Shown here piece by piece: positions 23,617 to 33,201 of a DNA stretch of 64,000 nucleotides (position 1 is its first letter; the number at the start of each line of letters is the position of its first letter). Position numbers and translations under genes: made by a program. The notes under the pieces are model-generated. The model was not told the origin of the DNA. It did not search any database and saw nothing but the letters and a program-made list of their open reading frames with translations. Origin of the DNA: Planococcus lenghuensis (GTDB lineage Bacteria > Bacillota > Bacilli > Bacillales_A > Planococcaceae); contig NZ_CP019641.1 of NCBI RefSeq assembly GCF_001999905.1, positions 62,001 to 126,000 on the forward strand, given 5' to 3'.

Positions 23617-24994
23617 CCGGTACACCTCGCTTTAATTGAATCTGTATCCGAGTTCCTTCCTGCACTTTACTTTGAATTTCTATATTTCCGCCATGGGACT
23701 CCACAATTTCTTTAGCAATGGATAGTCCGAGTCCAGTGCCCCCATTTTTCCTTGATCGGGATTTCTCTACACGGTACAATCGGTCAAAAATGTAAGGAAG
23801 ATCTTCCGCGGGGATTCCTTCTCCTTCGTCTGTAACTGTAATGGTAACTGCCTGCTCCGTCTGTACTGCCTCTATGCGAACACAATCTCCTGAAGCAGAC
23901 GTTTTTTTAGCATTATCCACGAGATTTAAAAGGACCTGTTGAAAACGCTCCGGATCAATATGGAGAGTAATGCTGCTGTCGCATGTAACCTGAAGGTTCA
24001 CATTTTTCTCAGTAAAGGCAGGCCTTGTCATGTCTATTACAGAATGAATTAACTTGGTTAGATTTACTGGCCTTTTGTTGATTACAAACTGATTTCGGTC
24101 TACTTTTGCTAATTCAAACAAGTTCTTAATTAGACCAGTCAATTGTTCAGTCTCTTGCTGAATGATACTGATATATTCGTTTTTAGCTGTGTCAGCAAGA
24201 CCCTCCCGACTTAAAATGTCGGTATACCCTTTTATATATGTGAGTGGTGTTCTCAACTCATGTGAGATGCTTGCTAAAAATTCATTTCGCTCATTTTTTA
24301 GCCGTTCGAGATCGAAAGATAGTCGGGTAATCGATTTTGCTAGATCGCCTAATTCATCCTTCCGTTCAGTATCCAGCTCTATATTGTTTATTCCTGTGCT
24401 AAGTTGCTCGGTTGCTTTTTTCATTTTGATGAGTGGCAGTGTAATGAATCTGGACAGTAAAAGTACCGTAACGATAGTACCTAAAACTGTGAAGAGACCC
24501 ATGATGAAAAACTGACTGCTTAAATAGTTGATGGTGTTTCTGACAGTACTCGTATTTGCAAACATGAAGACATGTCCTTGATGTGCCCCGTCGATTGTAA
24601 TCGGGCTATCTGTCGCAATGTAAGGCATCTCTTCCCATCGGTCTTCTATTATGCCCCCTTCTGCAGGCACTGAGCGATAATCCGTATGTGCTACTAGTTG
24701 CGCCATCTCCGGTTCGATGGGATCCGAATTCACAATGACGTTACCAGATGTATCTGTAATAATCACGATGAAATCCGAAGCAGATTCCATCATACCTACG
24801 TGCGTCAATGTGGATTCATTAAAATTATCTTCCAAAACACTGCTGTGGGTATTTCCTCTTGCCAGTAAATTATCCATAATTTCATCCACTCGTTCATGGG
24901 CTAAATTATTGTATAACACAAAGAACAAAAGGGCTTCACTAATCAAAAGGAAAACAAAAAACAGCAGCCCGATTTTCAGAGAAAGCTTATTCAC
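23594..24994 (-). CDS. sensor histidine kinase
   Basis: A 466-residue membrane kinase: helix 1 (about 8-28), an extracytoplasmic sensor of about 140 residues, helix 2 (about 165-187), HAMP (188-240), HisKA with S-I-S-H-E-L-R-T-P-L-T-Y, and HATPase with N-L-V-D-N-A, D-E-G-E-G-I-P, and G-G-T-G-L-G-L. The phosphorylated histidine is in S-H-E-L-R. GTG start at 24994 with AAGGAG upstream. It pairs with the OmpR-type regulator it overlaps. The ligand is not evident from sequence. Confidence 0.92.
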   Translation of the reverse strand: MNKLSLKIGLLFFVFLLISEALLFFVLYNNLAHERVDEIMDNLLARGNTHSSVLEDNFNESTLTHVGMMESASDFIVIITDTSGNVIVNSDPIEPEMAQLVAHTDYRSVPAEGGIIEDRWEEMPYIATDSPITIDGAHQGHVFMFANTSTVRNTINYLSSQFFIMGLFTVLGTIVTVLLLSRFITLPLIKMKKATEQLSTGINNIELDTERKDELGDLAKSITRLSFDLERLKNERNEFLASISHELRTPLTYIKGYTDILSREGLADTAKNEYISIIQQETEQLTGLIKNLFELAKVDRNQFVINKRPVNLTKLIHSVIDMTRPAFTEKNVNLQVTCDSSITLHIDPERFQQVLLNLVDNAKKTSASGDCVRIEAVQTEQAVTITVTDEGEGIPAEDLPYIFDRLYRVEKSRSRKNGGTGLGLSIAKEIVESHGGNIEIQSKVQEGTRIQIQLKRGVPDDQSSIN

Positions 24995-25784
24995 TGTGAA
25001 GAACTCCTTGCTGATGCGATTTTAAAGCGCTTAACTTTAAATAACTCATACTTAAATTTACTGTTGGCATGATACTGCTATCGTTGTGAAAACTCGATCT
25101 GGTTCTACTTGCTACCTATCCCGGTACCAGTCCATCCTTTAACACGTCAGGCTTAGCATCGGTTACCTATCTGGGAAGGACTTAGTTTTATAGTGTAATG
25201 GAACAAGCTCTAAATTTTTGTTCTGCATCTCGCTAACCAGATTTGTAGGTCAGACTACAGAAATAGCTATAAGAAGTTTTTTAAAATGGCCTTTTAGTTT
25301 GGATAATTCCTTCTTCTACGCTTTACCTATAACTAACCATGTGTCCCTTCCACGCTTTTCCTTTTGTTATCGTGTCAGAAAGGGTGAATGAAAATAGCGT
25401 TTATGGCAGTATAACAAAAAAGTCCTTACTGGTCCTGCCTCTTATCCTGTAGACAAGCTGGATAGCATGAGCATAGTGTACAGCAAAAATGTTTACTTTT
25501 TGTGCAGAAGAAGCAGAGAAACTACTCAGTTAATAAGTATAGTCAGCGAGTAGTGCTCCTTACCAGTCCGATTCTAATTCCAAATAAATGCCCCCATTTT
25601 CTTGCCAAGTCACCGTAAAACCAATGTGAAGTCACAGAGTGATAAAAAAAGAATCATTGGTGTGAAATTATGCAGTTTCTATGGAGTTTTCTGTTTTTCG
25701 TTTAACAGAAACAACAGTGGGAATTAGTAAAATGTAGGAATGCAAGCAAAAGCAACAGACATTAAACTTGGGAGGTGAACACTA
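24995..25784. other. intergenic, about 790 bases, no gene seen
   Basis: Divergent region between the kinase gene (minus) and the 55-aa CxxxC gene (plus). No frame has a ribosome site. It probably contains both promoters. I found no clear operator. Confidence 0.45.
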
Positions 25785-25952
25785 ATGGCAGACATGAAGA
25801 CTGAACTCCAGGTTTGTATTGATGAATGTGAAACCGCCTTGCGCCACCTAAACAACGCACTAGAAAGTGGTCATTCGCACGCAAAACCAAAGTTAGAACA
25901 GGCAAAAAGCAGCTTAGAAGAATGTATCGCTGAATGCCGATCTGCTCTGTAA
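25785..25952 (+). CDS. 55-aa CxxxC helical-hairpin protein (copy 1)
   Basis: A very small protein: M-A-D-M-K-T-E-L-Q-V-C-I-D-E-C-E near the start and C-I-A-E-C-R-S-A-L at the end. The two halves are amphipathic helices each with a C-x3-C pair, joined by a loop G-H-S-H-A-K-P. This spacing puts both cysteines of a pair on one helix face, as in CxxxC copper-storage (Csp) helices, and the loop adds histidines. GGGAGGTGA lies seven bases before ATG, and a strong terminator follows, so it is a complete one-gene unit. A paralogue is at 37488-37655. Metal binding is inference; there is no known family I can name. Confidence 0.85.
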   Translation: MADMKTELQVCIDECETALRHLNNALESGHSHAKPKLEQAKSSLEECIAECRSAL

Positions 25953-25976
25953 GTTGACTTGATCCATTGATCCCCA

Positions 25977-26014
25977 AAATCCGCCTCCTCATAATACTGT
26001 GAGGAGGCGGATTT
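25977..26014 (+). terminator. terminator of the 55-aa gene, copy 1
   Basis: Fifteen-base perfect stem (25977-25991 with 26000-26014) with an eight-base loop and a short T tail. Confidence 0.88.
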
Positions 26015-26264
26015 ATCACTTAATATGAGCGTTTTATATGCCCAACACTTTATGCTTCCTGACAAACAGCGACTGCATTATCTTCACGCAGTAAAGGGAC
26101 AAGAAAGAATCATTAGACTTTTCTATCTAGCTTTGGGAACTCTGTTGCAAAGTCGGACCATCAGTACAATTGCTTTGCCCGGAATTTTTATAGGCACGAG
26201 AATGAGTAGTTAGTGACTCCATCTATATAACTCGCAAGATATTGTTGGCGGGGGTCTCTGAATC

Positions 26265-26801
26265 TTAGCGATTTTTTAGTCTTCTTGTCAGAATCCAGAT
26301 AATTCCGCCACCCCCGATTACGAGTAACAGTAATTTTCCTTCTATCGTCCAGTTTACCAGATGATAAATCGAGTAGGCTTCAAGCAATAAAGCCGGTATC
26401 TTCCCTAATGAACTGGCGACAGCAAAGGTTTGCCATGACACTTTTCCAATTGATGCAAAATACGTCACAATACTGGAAGGGGTAAAAGGGGTCAAACGAA
26501 GAGCGAAGATAAGGAAAAAGGCTTCCTTTCCCTGAACATCAACCAGCCTCTGTAAAGATGAAAAACGGTGAAGATAGTGGCGGGAAATGTTTCTCAATCC
26601 AAATTGATACAGAAGAAAGGCCACCACAGCCCCAATCGCTTCCCCTAAAAAGGATAGAAACGCCCCTTCCCAAAATCCAAAAACGAGAATGTTAGCAGAA
26701 GTGACGAATACCGAGGGAATAACTGCCAAGATTGCAACAACAATGCCGACAAAAATACTCAAAATGACAGCAGTGTATTCTGAACCGCTTAATTGCTCCA
26801 C
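26265..26801 (-). CDS. TVP38/TMEM64 (VTT-domain) membrane protein
   Basis: A 178-residue polytopic protein of the DedA-like VTT superfamily: hydrophobic N-terminus, F-G-F-W-E-G-A-F-L-S-F-L-G-E-A-I-G-A, and R-L-T-P-F-T-P-S-S-I-V-T-Y. The annotated GTG at 26801 has no ribosome site, but AGGAGG (26825-26830) lies five bases before an ATC (26819) in the same frame, which would add the residues usually seen at this end (A-E-T-W-L-V). Translation may start at ATC, or an ATG has mutated. Family members move lipids or small molecules; role here unknown. Confidence 0.82.
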   Translation of the reverse strand: MEQLSGSEYTAVILSIFVGIVVAILAVIPSVFVTSANILVFGFWEGAFLSFLGEAIGAVVAFLLYQFGLRNISRHYLHRFSSLQRLVDVQGKEAFFLIFALRLTPFTPSSIVTYFASIGKVSWQTFAVASSLGKIPALLLEAYSIYHLVNWTIEGKLLLLVIGGGGIIWILTRRLKNR

Positions 26802-26988
26802 CAGCCATGTTTCCGCGATGACTACCTCCTTCCCTACCTGTCTTTTCTATCAATGGCGTCCACTTATCGTAAAGCAGTGCTTTCTTCCATGGCACCAATT
26901 TTTTCATAAGCATAATTAATAAGCCCGTGTTCGATCATGAAGGCTTGAGTCGGACAAAAGCATTTGTTCGTCCTGTCTCTTTTTGTCG

Positions 26989-27813
26989 TTAACCCAGGGC
27001 AACATCCAAAATCATCATGACCGTAAATCCAGTCATCAATGTAAGAGACGCCAAATCTTTATTACCCTCTTCCTGAGAACCCGGGATTACTTCTTCCGCT
27101 ACTACAAAAATCATCGCTCCTGCAGCAAAACTTAACGCAAAGGGAAGTATTGGTTGTATCAGTGTAACTGCAAGCACACCAATAATGGCCGCGATGGGTT
27201 CAACCATCCCTGAAAATTGGCCGTACATAAAACTTTTCTTCCGGGACATACCCTCCCGTCTAAGCGGCATGGCCACTGCAACACCTTCCGGGAAATTTTG
27301 AATGCCGATCCCGATTGCCAATGCTAAGGCACTGGTAATCGTCGATGAGTCCAGTCCGGCTGCGACAGCACCAAATGCAACGCCAACTGCCAGACCTTCA
27401 GGAATGTTATGCAGCGTGATGGCGAGGACCAAGAGAGTACTGCGTTTTTTCTTTTTCGGGTTGATTCCTTCCGCAGTATCCATTGATGAACCAGGGTGCA
27501 GGTGTGGCAGTATCTTATCTACTCCCCATAGAAATAACCCGCCCAGCATAAATCCAACAGCTGCTGGTACCCATTTCGGTAAGAAGCCGCTCTCCGCCAT
27601 ATCGATTGCCGGAGAAAGCAGTGACCAAAAACTGGCGGCAATCATGACACCGCCCGCAAAACCAAGCATGCCATCCAAAAATTTCTGATTCACGTTTTTC
27701 TGTGTAAATACAAGCGCAGCTCCGAGCGCGGTCATCCCCCATGTAAACAGGGTTGCAAGTATGGCGAGAGTGACTGGATTTAAATCTTTTAAGTAATCCA
27801 ACATGCTATTCAT
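26989..27813 (-). CDS. ZIP-family metal transporter
   Basis: A 274-residue membrane protein with eight predicted helices. The metal-site motifs are H-N-I-P-E-G in helix 4 and Q-N-F-P-E-G in helix 5, with E-E-V-I-P near the end, as in the ZupT/GufA branch. A His-containing loop (H-L-H-P-G) lies between helices 3 and 4. It would import zinc or another divalent metal. GGAG is close to ATG 27813. Unlike znuA, I see no Zur box in front of it. Confidence 0.92.
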   Translation of the reverse strand: MNSMLDYLKDLNPVTLAILATLFTWGMTALGAALVFTQKNVNQKFLDGMLGFAGGVMIAASFWSLLSPAIDMAESGFLPKWVPAAVGFMLGGLFLWGVDKILPHLHPGSSMDTAEGINPKKKKRSTLLVLAITLHNIPEGLAVGVAFGAVAAGLDSSTITSALALAIGIGIQNFPEGVAVAMPLRREGMSRKKSFMYGQFSGMVEPIAAIIGVLAVTLIQPILPFALSFAAGAMIFVVAEEVIPGSQEEGNKDLASLTLMTGFTVMMILDVALG

Positions 27814-28141
27814 CTACTCCATTTCAGTCAAAAGTACTTTTTTCGCCATCTATCATAAAGTGATTTTCGAAAATTAATGGGTTCTGCTTGCGAGAGATCG
27901 TTGTAATTGAATCAAGAGCTTACCAGTCGGATCCATAAATCAGGATGCAATTTAAAATAACCCTTTGAAGAGGAAAAATCGCTGAAACTTAAATATGATG
28001 CAGCTGAGCAATCAATATTGCTGCCGTGTCTTCGCTGACGAAAAATAAGTCATTATCGCTTGAAGAATATGCATAATTTCTCGACATAGAACTTGTAAGA
28101 TAGGCAAGATGAGGCATGAATTAAAAGGAGTTAATCAGGCA
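27814..28141. other. divergent intergenic, about 330 bases
   Basis: Between the ZIP gene (minus) and the murE-like gene (plus). No gene seen; presumed promoter region. Confidence 0.45.
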
Positions 28142-29611
28142 ATGAATTTAACAGATATTCTCTATAAAGTAGCTACAACACTTCCCTTAACGAGCGAACA
28201 AGCCAATCTCTTCGTTAGTGGTATAACAGATAACTCCTCAGAAGTAACAGATGGCGATTTATTTATTGCCATAAAAGGAGTGAATCAGGACGGGCATGAC
28301 CACATTCAGACAGCGATTCAAAAAGGCGCCGCTGCAATCATCGGCGAACAAATCGCTCCCCTGCTGTCCATCCCATACATTCAAGTCGAAAATAGCCGAA
28401 AAACATTGGCTTGGGCTGCCAAGAATTTTTATGGCGATCCTTCGCAACGTAAAACGGTCATTGGCATTACAGGAACAAATGGTAAAACAACAACCAGCTT
28501 TCTGCTAAAGCACTTGTTTGAAGAAAACGGCCAGTCCTGTTCGTTAATCGGAACAATTCAGAATGTGATCAATGATGAAGTCATCCCAAGCAGAAACACA
28601 ACGCCAAGTGCGCTAACACTTTATAAGTTGCTGGCCAAGAGCAAGGATGATGTTGTGGTCATGGAAGTCTCGTCACATGGCATTGACCAGTACCGGATTG
28701 AAGGAATTGAATTTGACTGTTGTCTGTTTACCAACCTTCACCACGAGCATCTCGATTACCATGGCACCATGGAAGCGTATTTTGAAAAAAAGGCGGTTTT
28801 GTTTAATCAACTGAAGGAAAATGGAGTAGCCATTATAAACACAGAAGACGACTGGGGTGAGAAATTAGCAATGGATCTTAAACATAAAGGCACAACAGTG
28901 ATCACAGTCGGGTCTAATAAAGAAAACGTATTATGTCTTAAAGATTTCCAAGCGCAGAATCCAAGTGTAACAGTTATAGAAAGTGGAGAAGAAGCAACGG
29001 TCACTTCCCCTATGGTTGGGATTCATAATTTGTACAACACCGTAATGGCATATGCAACAGCCTACCGGTTTGGTGTCACGAAACAACAGATCACTCATAC
29101 CCTCCCTTTATTTGCAGGTGTCGGCGGAAGGTTTGAAATGACTAAGCTGCCAAACGGGGTAACAGTAGTAATTGACTATGCCCATACCTCCGATGCCCTC
29201 TACTACTGCTTGACGGCAGCTAGAAGTCAAGGTGCGACTAAGCTAATCCATGTCTTCGGCTTTAGGGGTGACCGGGATGAAAGTAAAAGAACTGATATGC
29301 TGCGGGTTTCCTCAATAATCAGTGACCGCTATATTTTAACGCACGATGATTTAAATTCTGTCTCCCCAAGTGAGATGACCCATACACTTGAAAAACTGAA
29401 TCAGTCATTCGGCAATGAAAAGGGCATAGTGGTCCCTGATCGCAGTCTGGCCATCCAGCACGCCATCCATTCCAGCAGCTCTGGTGACTGGGTTATCATT
29501 ACTGGCAAAGGAATTGAATCTTATAAGCAAGTTGTTCAATTAGAAACGAATTCTGACAAAGAAACTGTACAGCTTATCACTCACCACCAAGAACTTAGAC
29601 CTAATCTCTAA
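28142..29611 (+). CDS. MurE-like Mur ligase
   Basis: A 489-residue Mur ligase. The N-terminal domain has the MurE-type S-G-I-T-D-N-S and D-G-D-L-F-I-A-I-K-G; the ATPase core has G-I-T-G-T-N-G-K-T-T-T; substrate motifs V-M-E-V-S-S-H-G and N-L-H-H-E-H-L-D-Y-H-G follow; the C-terminal domain has V-I-D-Y-A-H-T. The meso-diaminopimelate signature D-N-P-R is absent, replaced by H-D-D-L-N-S-V, so a different amino acid is likely added. I start at 28142 (family N-terminus M-N-L-T-D-I-L); the ATG at 28109 is possible. A second MurE on an accessory element may change peptidoglycan peptides or be a specialised ligase. Confidence 0.85.
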   Translation: MNLTDILYKVATTLPLTSEQANLFVSGITDNSSEVTDGDLFIAIKGVNQDGHDHIQTAIQKGAAAIIGEQIAPLLSIPYIQVENSRKTLAWAAKNFYGDPSQRKTVIGITGTNGKTTTSFLLKHLFEENGQSCSLIGTIQNVINDEVIPSRNTTPSALTLYKLLAKSKDDVVVMEVSSHGIDQYRIEGIEFDCCLFTNLHHEHLDYHGTMEAYFEKKAVLFNQLKENGVAIINTEDDWGEKLAMDLKHKGTTVITVGSNKENVLCLKDFQAQNPSVTVIESGEEATVTSPMVGIHNLYNTVMAYATAYRFGVTKQQITHTLPLFAGVGGRFEMTKLPNGVTVVIDYAHTSDALYYCLTAARSQGATKLIHVFGFRGDRDESKRTDMLRVSSIISDRYILTHDDLNSVSPSEMTHTLEKLNQSFGNEKGIVVPDRSLAIQHAIHSSSSGDWVIITGKGIESYKQVVQLETNSDKETVQLITHHQELRPNL

Positions 29612-29736
29612 ACTAGCTGGCTTGATTAGAACGATCACTGCTGTATCTATCAGCATCCCATCTGCTGTTTCACACCTCGTTGTTAACAGTGTGTGTTGGC
29701 AGGGTCTTTCATTTTATCACTCTGTTTTATGTAAAT

Positions 29737-29772
29737 GAGCTCACCAGATATTGGGTGAGCTCTTTGTCTGTT
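29737..29772 (+). terminator. terminator after the murE-like gene
   Basis: GAGCTCACC (29737-29745) pairs with GGTGAGCTC (29754-29762), followed by TTTGTCTGTT. Confidence 0.7.
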
Positions 29773-29800
29773 AGCTTTATCAAGTAATCTTTCTTATCTC

Positions 29801-30415
29801 TTATTCAGCAGCAACCAGTTCATCTTCCGTTACCCACATATGATTTACCACTTCTTCACCGGTTGGAGTCGTATAGTCAATCATATAAACGGTTGTTTCC
29901 TCGGCAGTATCGATGGTAATAGGCGTCCCTGCCATGCCAGTCAGATGGGCTGCAGTCACAATCGCTTCTTCGCCTGACTCCAACGGCTCATCCCCTGGAT
30001 TCTCGAGTTCTTCATGGACGACCCATTTATGACCTTCTACCAGTTCCCCATTTTCTGGCGTATAGGAAATTGAATAGACAGTAGTATCAAAAGCACCAGA
30101 GACGGTTGCTTCTGCCCCTTGCATTCCGTCCATATGGTCAGCCTCTACGATCACTTGGCTGCCCACTTCAAATGTCGGGTTTTCAGCCGCCATTAATCCT
30201 TCAGGCACTTCCCCTGACCCGGAATGGTCCATTCCTTCCTCCATTTCCATCTCATCCTCTGTGCTATCATCCATTTCCATTTCCATTTCTTCTTGGTTAT
30301 CATCCACTACTTCTTCTTCTGGTATTGCCGTCTCCTCTGCACTATCTGAACAAGCGGCTAATGTGAAGGCAAATGCCAGTGATGCAGTTCCAACTAAAAT
30401 TTTTCGTTTAATCAT
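29801..30415 (-). CDS. YdhK-like lipoprotein with two DUF1541 repeats
   Basis: A 204-residue lipoprotein: signal peptide and lipobox L-A-A-C, then a Met/Asp/Glu-rich stretch (E-M-E-M-E-M-D-D, residues about 43-65), then two DUF1541 repeats (about 75-135 and 140-200), each with a H-M/L-x-G-M-x-G-A/T pattern and T-V-Y-x-I-x-Y. YdhK homologues are often encoded beside copper-resistance genes, and the Met-rich segment could bind Cu(I). Ribosome site GAGGGAT before ATG 30415. Extracytoplasmic metal buffering is inference. Confidence 0.85.
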   Translation of the reverse strand: MIKRKILVGTASLAFAFTLAACSDSAEETAIPEEEVVDDNQEEMEMEMDDSTEDEMEMEEGMDHSGSGEVPEGLMAAENPTFEVGSQVIVEADHMDGMQGAEATVSGAFDTTVYSISYTPENGELVEGHKWVVHEELENPGDEPLESGEEAIVTAAHLTGMAGTPITIDTAEETTVYMIDYTTPTGEEVVNHMWVTEDELVAAE

Positions 30416-30639
30416 GCTAATCCCTCTTTCTGTTTAACTTAAAACTAGTATATGCCATGCCTATGCATTTCCTGTGCAGAAAACACGGCAATATACTGAG
30501 ACAACCTGTATAAATTTTCCTGATCATTCAGTTAGGTGTTTGACTTAGCGATTTGTTACACCAACAGTTACCATGTTACTTCCTTTCCAGACTCTTTCAC
30601 ATAAAACTAACTTAGTACAGAAGAATAAGCTAAACAAGC

Positions 30640-30671
30640 ACGAAAAATAAGGCGGTGCCATCCGACACCGC
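30640..30671 (-). terminator. terminator of the Rieske oxidoreductase gene
   Basis: On the minus strand GCGGTG (30666-30671) pairs with CACCGC (30652-30657), followed by C-T-T-A-T-T-T-T-T. Confidence 0.75.
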
Positions 30672-30709
30672 TAACATGTTCGATTCTTGTTCTTTTCCCT
30701 TTTCTCAGT

Positions 30710-32248
30710 TTATTCAGCTTCTTCCAGTTTTTTTAACGGTTGGGTTGCAGGTCCTTCCAACACATCTCCCCTGTAGGAAAACCGGGAGCCATGGCACGGA
30801 CAATCCCATGTTCGTTCCGCTTCATTCCAATGCGTTTCACACCCCATATGTGTGCAGGTTGTATCAACGACATGAAGATTGCTTTGCTGGTCCCGATATG
30901 CACCCGCCCGTTGTTCGTTTAGTTTCATTGCTTTTCCTTCGTCTGGTCTTAGGTCTGTAAACTGCCCCTTTGGAATTTCTGCTTTGTCTCTGGCAAACAT
31001 TTTTCCCGCATGGAAACTAGTTTCAGCAAGCTGTTTCATATTCGGCTCTGTAATCGGCCGTAAAGGAGAGAACATATCCTCGTACTTAGACGGTTTTCCG
31101 CTGATCAAGTCCGTCAGTAATAAGCCAGCTAACACGCCAGAACTCATCCCCCACTTCCGGTATCCGGTTGCAACGAACACGTTATCCATTTCTGTGGAAT
31201 ACTTGCCGATATATGGAATTTGATCAAGTGTATACGGATCTTGGGCTGACCAGCGATATGGTACTTGTTCAACGCCGAAAACTCTATCTGTAAATTGATA
31301 CAACTTACTATAGTTTTCCTCTGTGTCCTGTTTATGTCCTACAGGATGGCCATAGCCGCCTGCCAATACCAGCTTTTTTCCGTCTACATGGATAGAACGG
31401 AGGGAATGGGCAGGTTCGCCAGCATTCACATACATGCCACCTGGATAGTCCTTTGTTGTTTCTGCTGCAATGCTGTATGATCGGCTCGGTTTCAAGCGTG
31501 TATAGTAATAGCCTTCCTTATCGTAAAATGGATAGTGGGAACAGACAACCAAGCAGTCCCCTTCCACTTTATGTCCTTCTTGTGAAACGGCAGCTGGCCG
31601 TGGATTCGATTCAATATCGGTCACCCTTGTATTTTCAACAATCAGCCCCCCTTGTGCGACGATTTCTTCAACTAAGGGCTTTAGGAATTTAACCGGATTG
31701 AATTGTACCTGTTGGTTCATGATGACGGCCCCTAAGTGCTCAATTTCAAGTGGAATCGTATGTACAAAGCCCCCGTCGATTCCAACTTCCTCGTATGCTT
31801 TCCCTTCCCTTAGAACCTTTTTCTGTTGTTCTTCATTTTCTGCAAAAACGTATGATGGTTCCTCGAAAAAGTCGCAGTCGATCCCTTTTTCATGAATGAG
31901 CGTTTTAACACATTGAATCGCTTCAGTATTGGCTTCATAGTAACGCCGAGCTGTATCCTTCCCGTTATGTTGAAGAAGGTGATCGTAAATAAGGCCATGC
32001 TGAGCAGTTAATTTTGCCGTCGTATAGCCTGTCGTTCCATTCAGGAGTCGACCTGCTTCCATAAGGATGATGCGATAGCCTTTCTTGGTGAGCTGATAAG
32101 CGGTCATAATGCCGGAAATGCCCCCGCCTATAATAACAACATCGGTTTCCAGATTGCCTTCTAAGGAAGTAAAGGTAGGGAGTTCAGTGGATTTTAACCA
32201 GTAAGATTCTGAAACACTTGGCATCTTATCAATACGGTTTCTGTTCAT
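30710..32248 (-). CDS. FAD oxidoreductase with C-terminal Rieske domain (YhfW-like)
   Basis: A 512-residue soluble protein. Residues 35-400 form a DAO-type FAD oxidoreductase, with the dinucleotide site V-V-I-I-G-G-G-I-S-G at about 37-46 and G-T-T-G-Y-T-T-A-K; residues 415-505 form a Rieske [2Fe-2S] domain with C-T-H-M-G-C and C-P-C-H-G-S. This fusion matches Bacillus YhfW. It would oxidise an unknown amine- or hydroxy-substrate and pass electrons to the cluster. Ribosome site GGAGGAGC before ATG 32248. Confidence 0.92.
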   Translation of the reverse strand: MNRNRIDKMPSVSESYWLKSTELPTFTSLEGNLETDVVIIGGGISGIMTAYQLTKKGYRIILMEAGRLLNGTTGYTTAKLTAQHGLIYDHLLQHNGKDTARRYYEANTEAIQCVKTLIHEKGIDCDFFEEPSYVFAENEEQQKKVLREGKAYEEVGIDGGFVHTIPLEIEHLGAVIMNQQVQFNPVKFLKPLVEEIVAQGGLIVENTRVTDIESNPRPAAVSQEGHKVEGDCLVVCSHYPFYDKEGYYYTRLKPSRSYSIAAETTKDYPGGMYVNAGEPAHSLRSIHVDGKKLVLAGGYGHPVGHKQDTEENYSKLYQFTDRVFGVEQVPYRWSAQDPYTLDQIPYIGKYSTEMDNVFVATGYRKWGMSSGVLAGLLLTDLISGKPSKYEDMFSPLRPITEPNMKQLAETSFHAGKMFARDKAEIPKGQFTDLRPDEGKAMKLNEQRAGAYRDQQSNLHVVDTTCTHMGCETHWNEAERTWDCPCHGSRFSYRGDVLEGPATQPLKKLEEAE

Positions 32249-32533
32249 AGAAGCTCCTCCTTATAACTATTGTTTTAATCTCCATGTCTATCTGCTTTCC
32301 CTTAGAACAAGAACAAAAGTGGTTACTACCTTACCTGCAATACCAAATAAGGAGGGAAGAAATATAAAAAGCTTGATTGGTCACCGTATTACCATGTTAC
32401 CCGGCTTACTTACACACAAACAGTTAGGTGTAAATATGCATTTTTTATGGAGTTTGTCGAGGATTATCGAGTGGTAAAAGTTAAAGTGTCAGTAAAGTTA
32501 ATAAATTAAAACGCGTAGAAAGGATGAGGAATA

Positions 32534-33052
32534 ATGCTTTTACCAGCTACAGATTTAGGATTGATTAACTCTCACTTGTCTTCTCATGATGGACTCATCA
32601 AAAAAGTGGAAAAACAACTGGAACAAGTAGAACACCCCGTTCTGACAGAGTTGCTAAAAGGAAAGCTGGAACTGCTGCATAACCATGTCAAAGTCATGAT
32701 GGAAATAATCGATCCAAATAAGACGGATTATACGGAAGTCCCTCCTGTTAAGGTATTGAATGAAAGCTTAAAGGAGAAGGACCTTAAAACAAAAAGTGAC
32801 TTGGAAATCCATTTAGCACTTGAGGTTAAAACATCCACTCAATCAATGTCCATAGATAACTTTTTTTCCGCCTTAAAAATGAAAACACCGAAAGTTAAAC
32901 AAACGCATATAGAAATGGCGCTTCAACAGGTAAAACTTACGAATTCCTTGATTGAGTTCCTCAAAGAAAACAAAGCTGAAGTCATGCCTTTTAGCAGTCA
33001 AGAAGAGCAACAGAAAGTGCTTGATCACTTTGCGCATATGAGAAACGAATAA
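32534..33052 (+). CDS. CotF-like / ferritin-like helical protein
   Basis: A 172-residue, mostly helical protein. The first 70 residues (D-L-G-L-I-N-S-H-L, then H-P-V-L-T-E-L-L and H-N-H-V-K-V-M-M-E-I-I-D-P) resemble Bacillus proteins annotated as spore coat (CotF-like), which have a ferritin-like four-helix layout. Several histidines lie on the helices, but I cannot show a metal site. AAAGGATGAGG precedes ATG 32534. It has its own terminator-like hairpin. A sporulation role is not implied by the neighbours. Confidence 0.6.
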   Translation: MLLPATDLGLINSHLSSHDGLIKKVEKQLEQVEHPVLTELLKGKLELLHNHVKVMMEIIDPNKTDYTEVPPVKVLNESLKEKDLKTKSDLEIHLALEVKTSTQSMSIDNFFSALKMKTPKVKQTHIEMALQQVKLTNSLIEFLKENKAEVMPFSSQEEQQKVLDHFAHMRNE

Positions 33053-33107
33053 TCACCGTCCATAACTGATATACCGCGAAAGTTCAGTGAAACAGTCTCT
33101 ATTCGGC

Positions 33108-33145
33108 AAGAACCTAAGGCTAATGTTTACAGGTCTTAGGTTCTT
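33108..33145 (+). terminator. hairpin after 32534-33052
   Basis: Perfect 11-base stem AAGAACCTAAG (33108-33118) and CTTAGGTTCTT (33135-33145); only a weak T tail. Confidence 0.6.
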
Positions 33146-33201
33146 AGTCTTCATACGTCTTTTCTTCGTGTGGAGTAAACGAAAGCAAGCAGGTGAAACA
33201 A

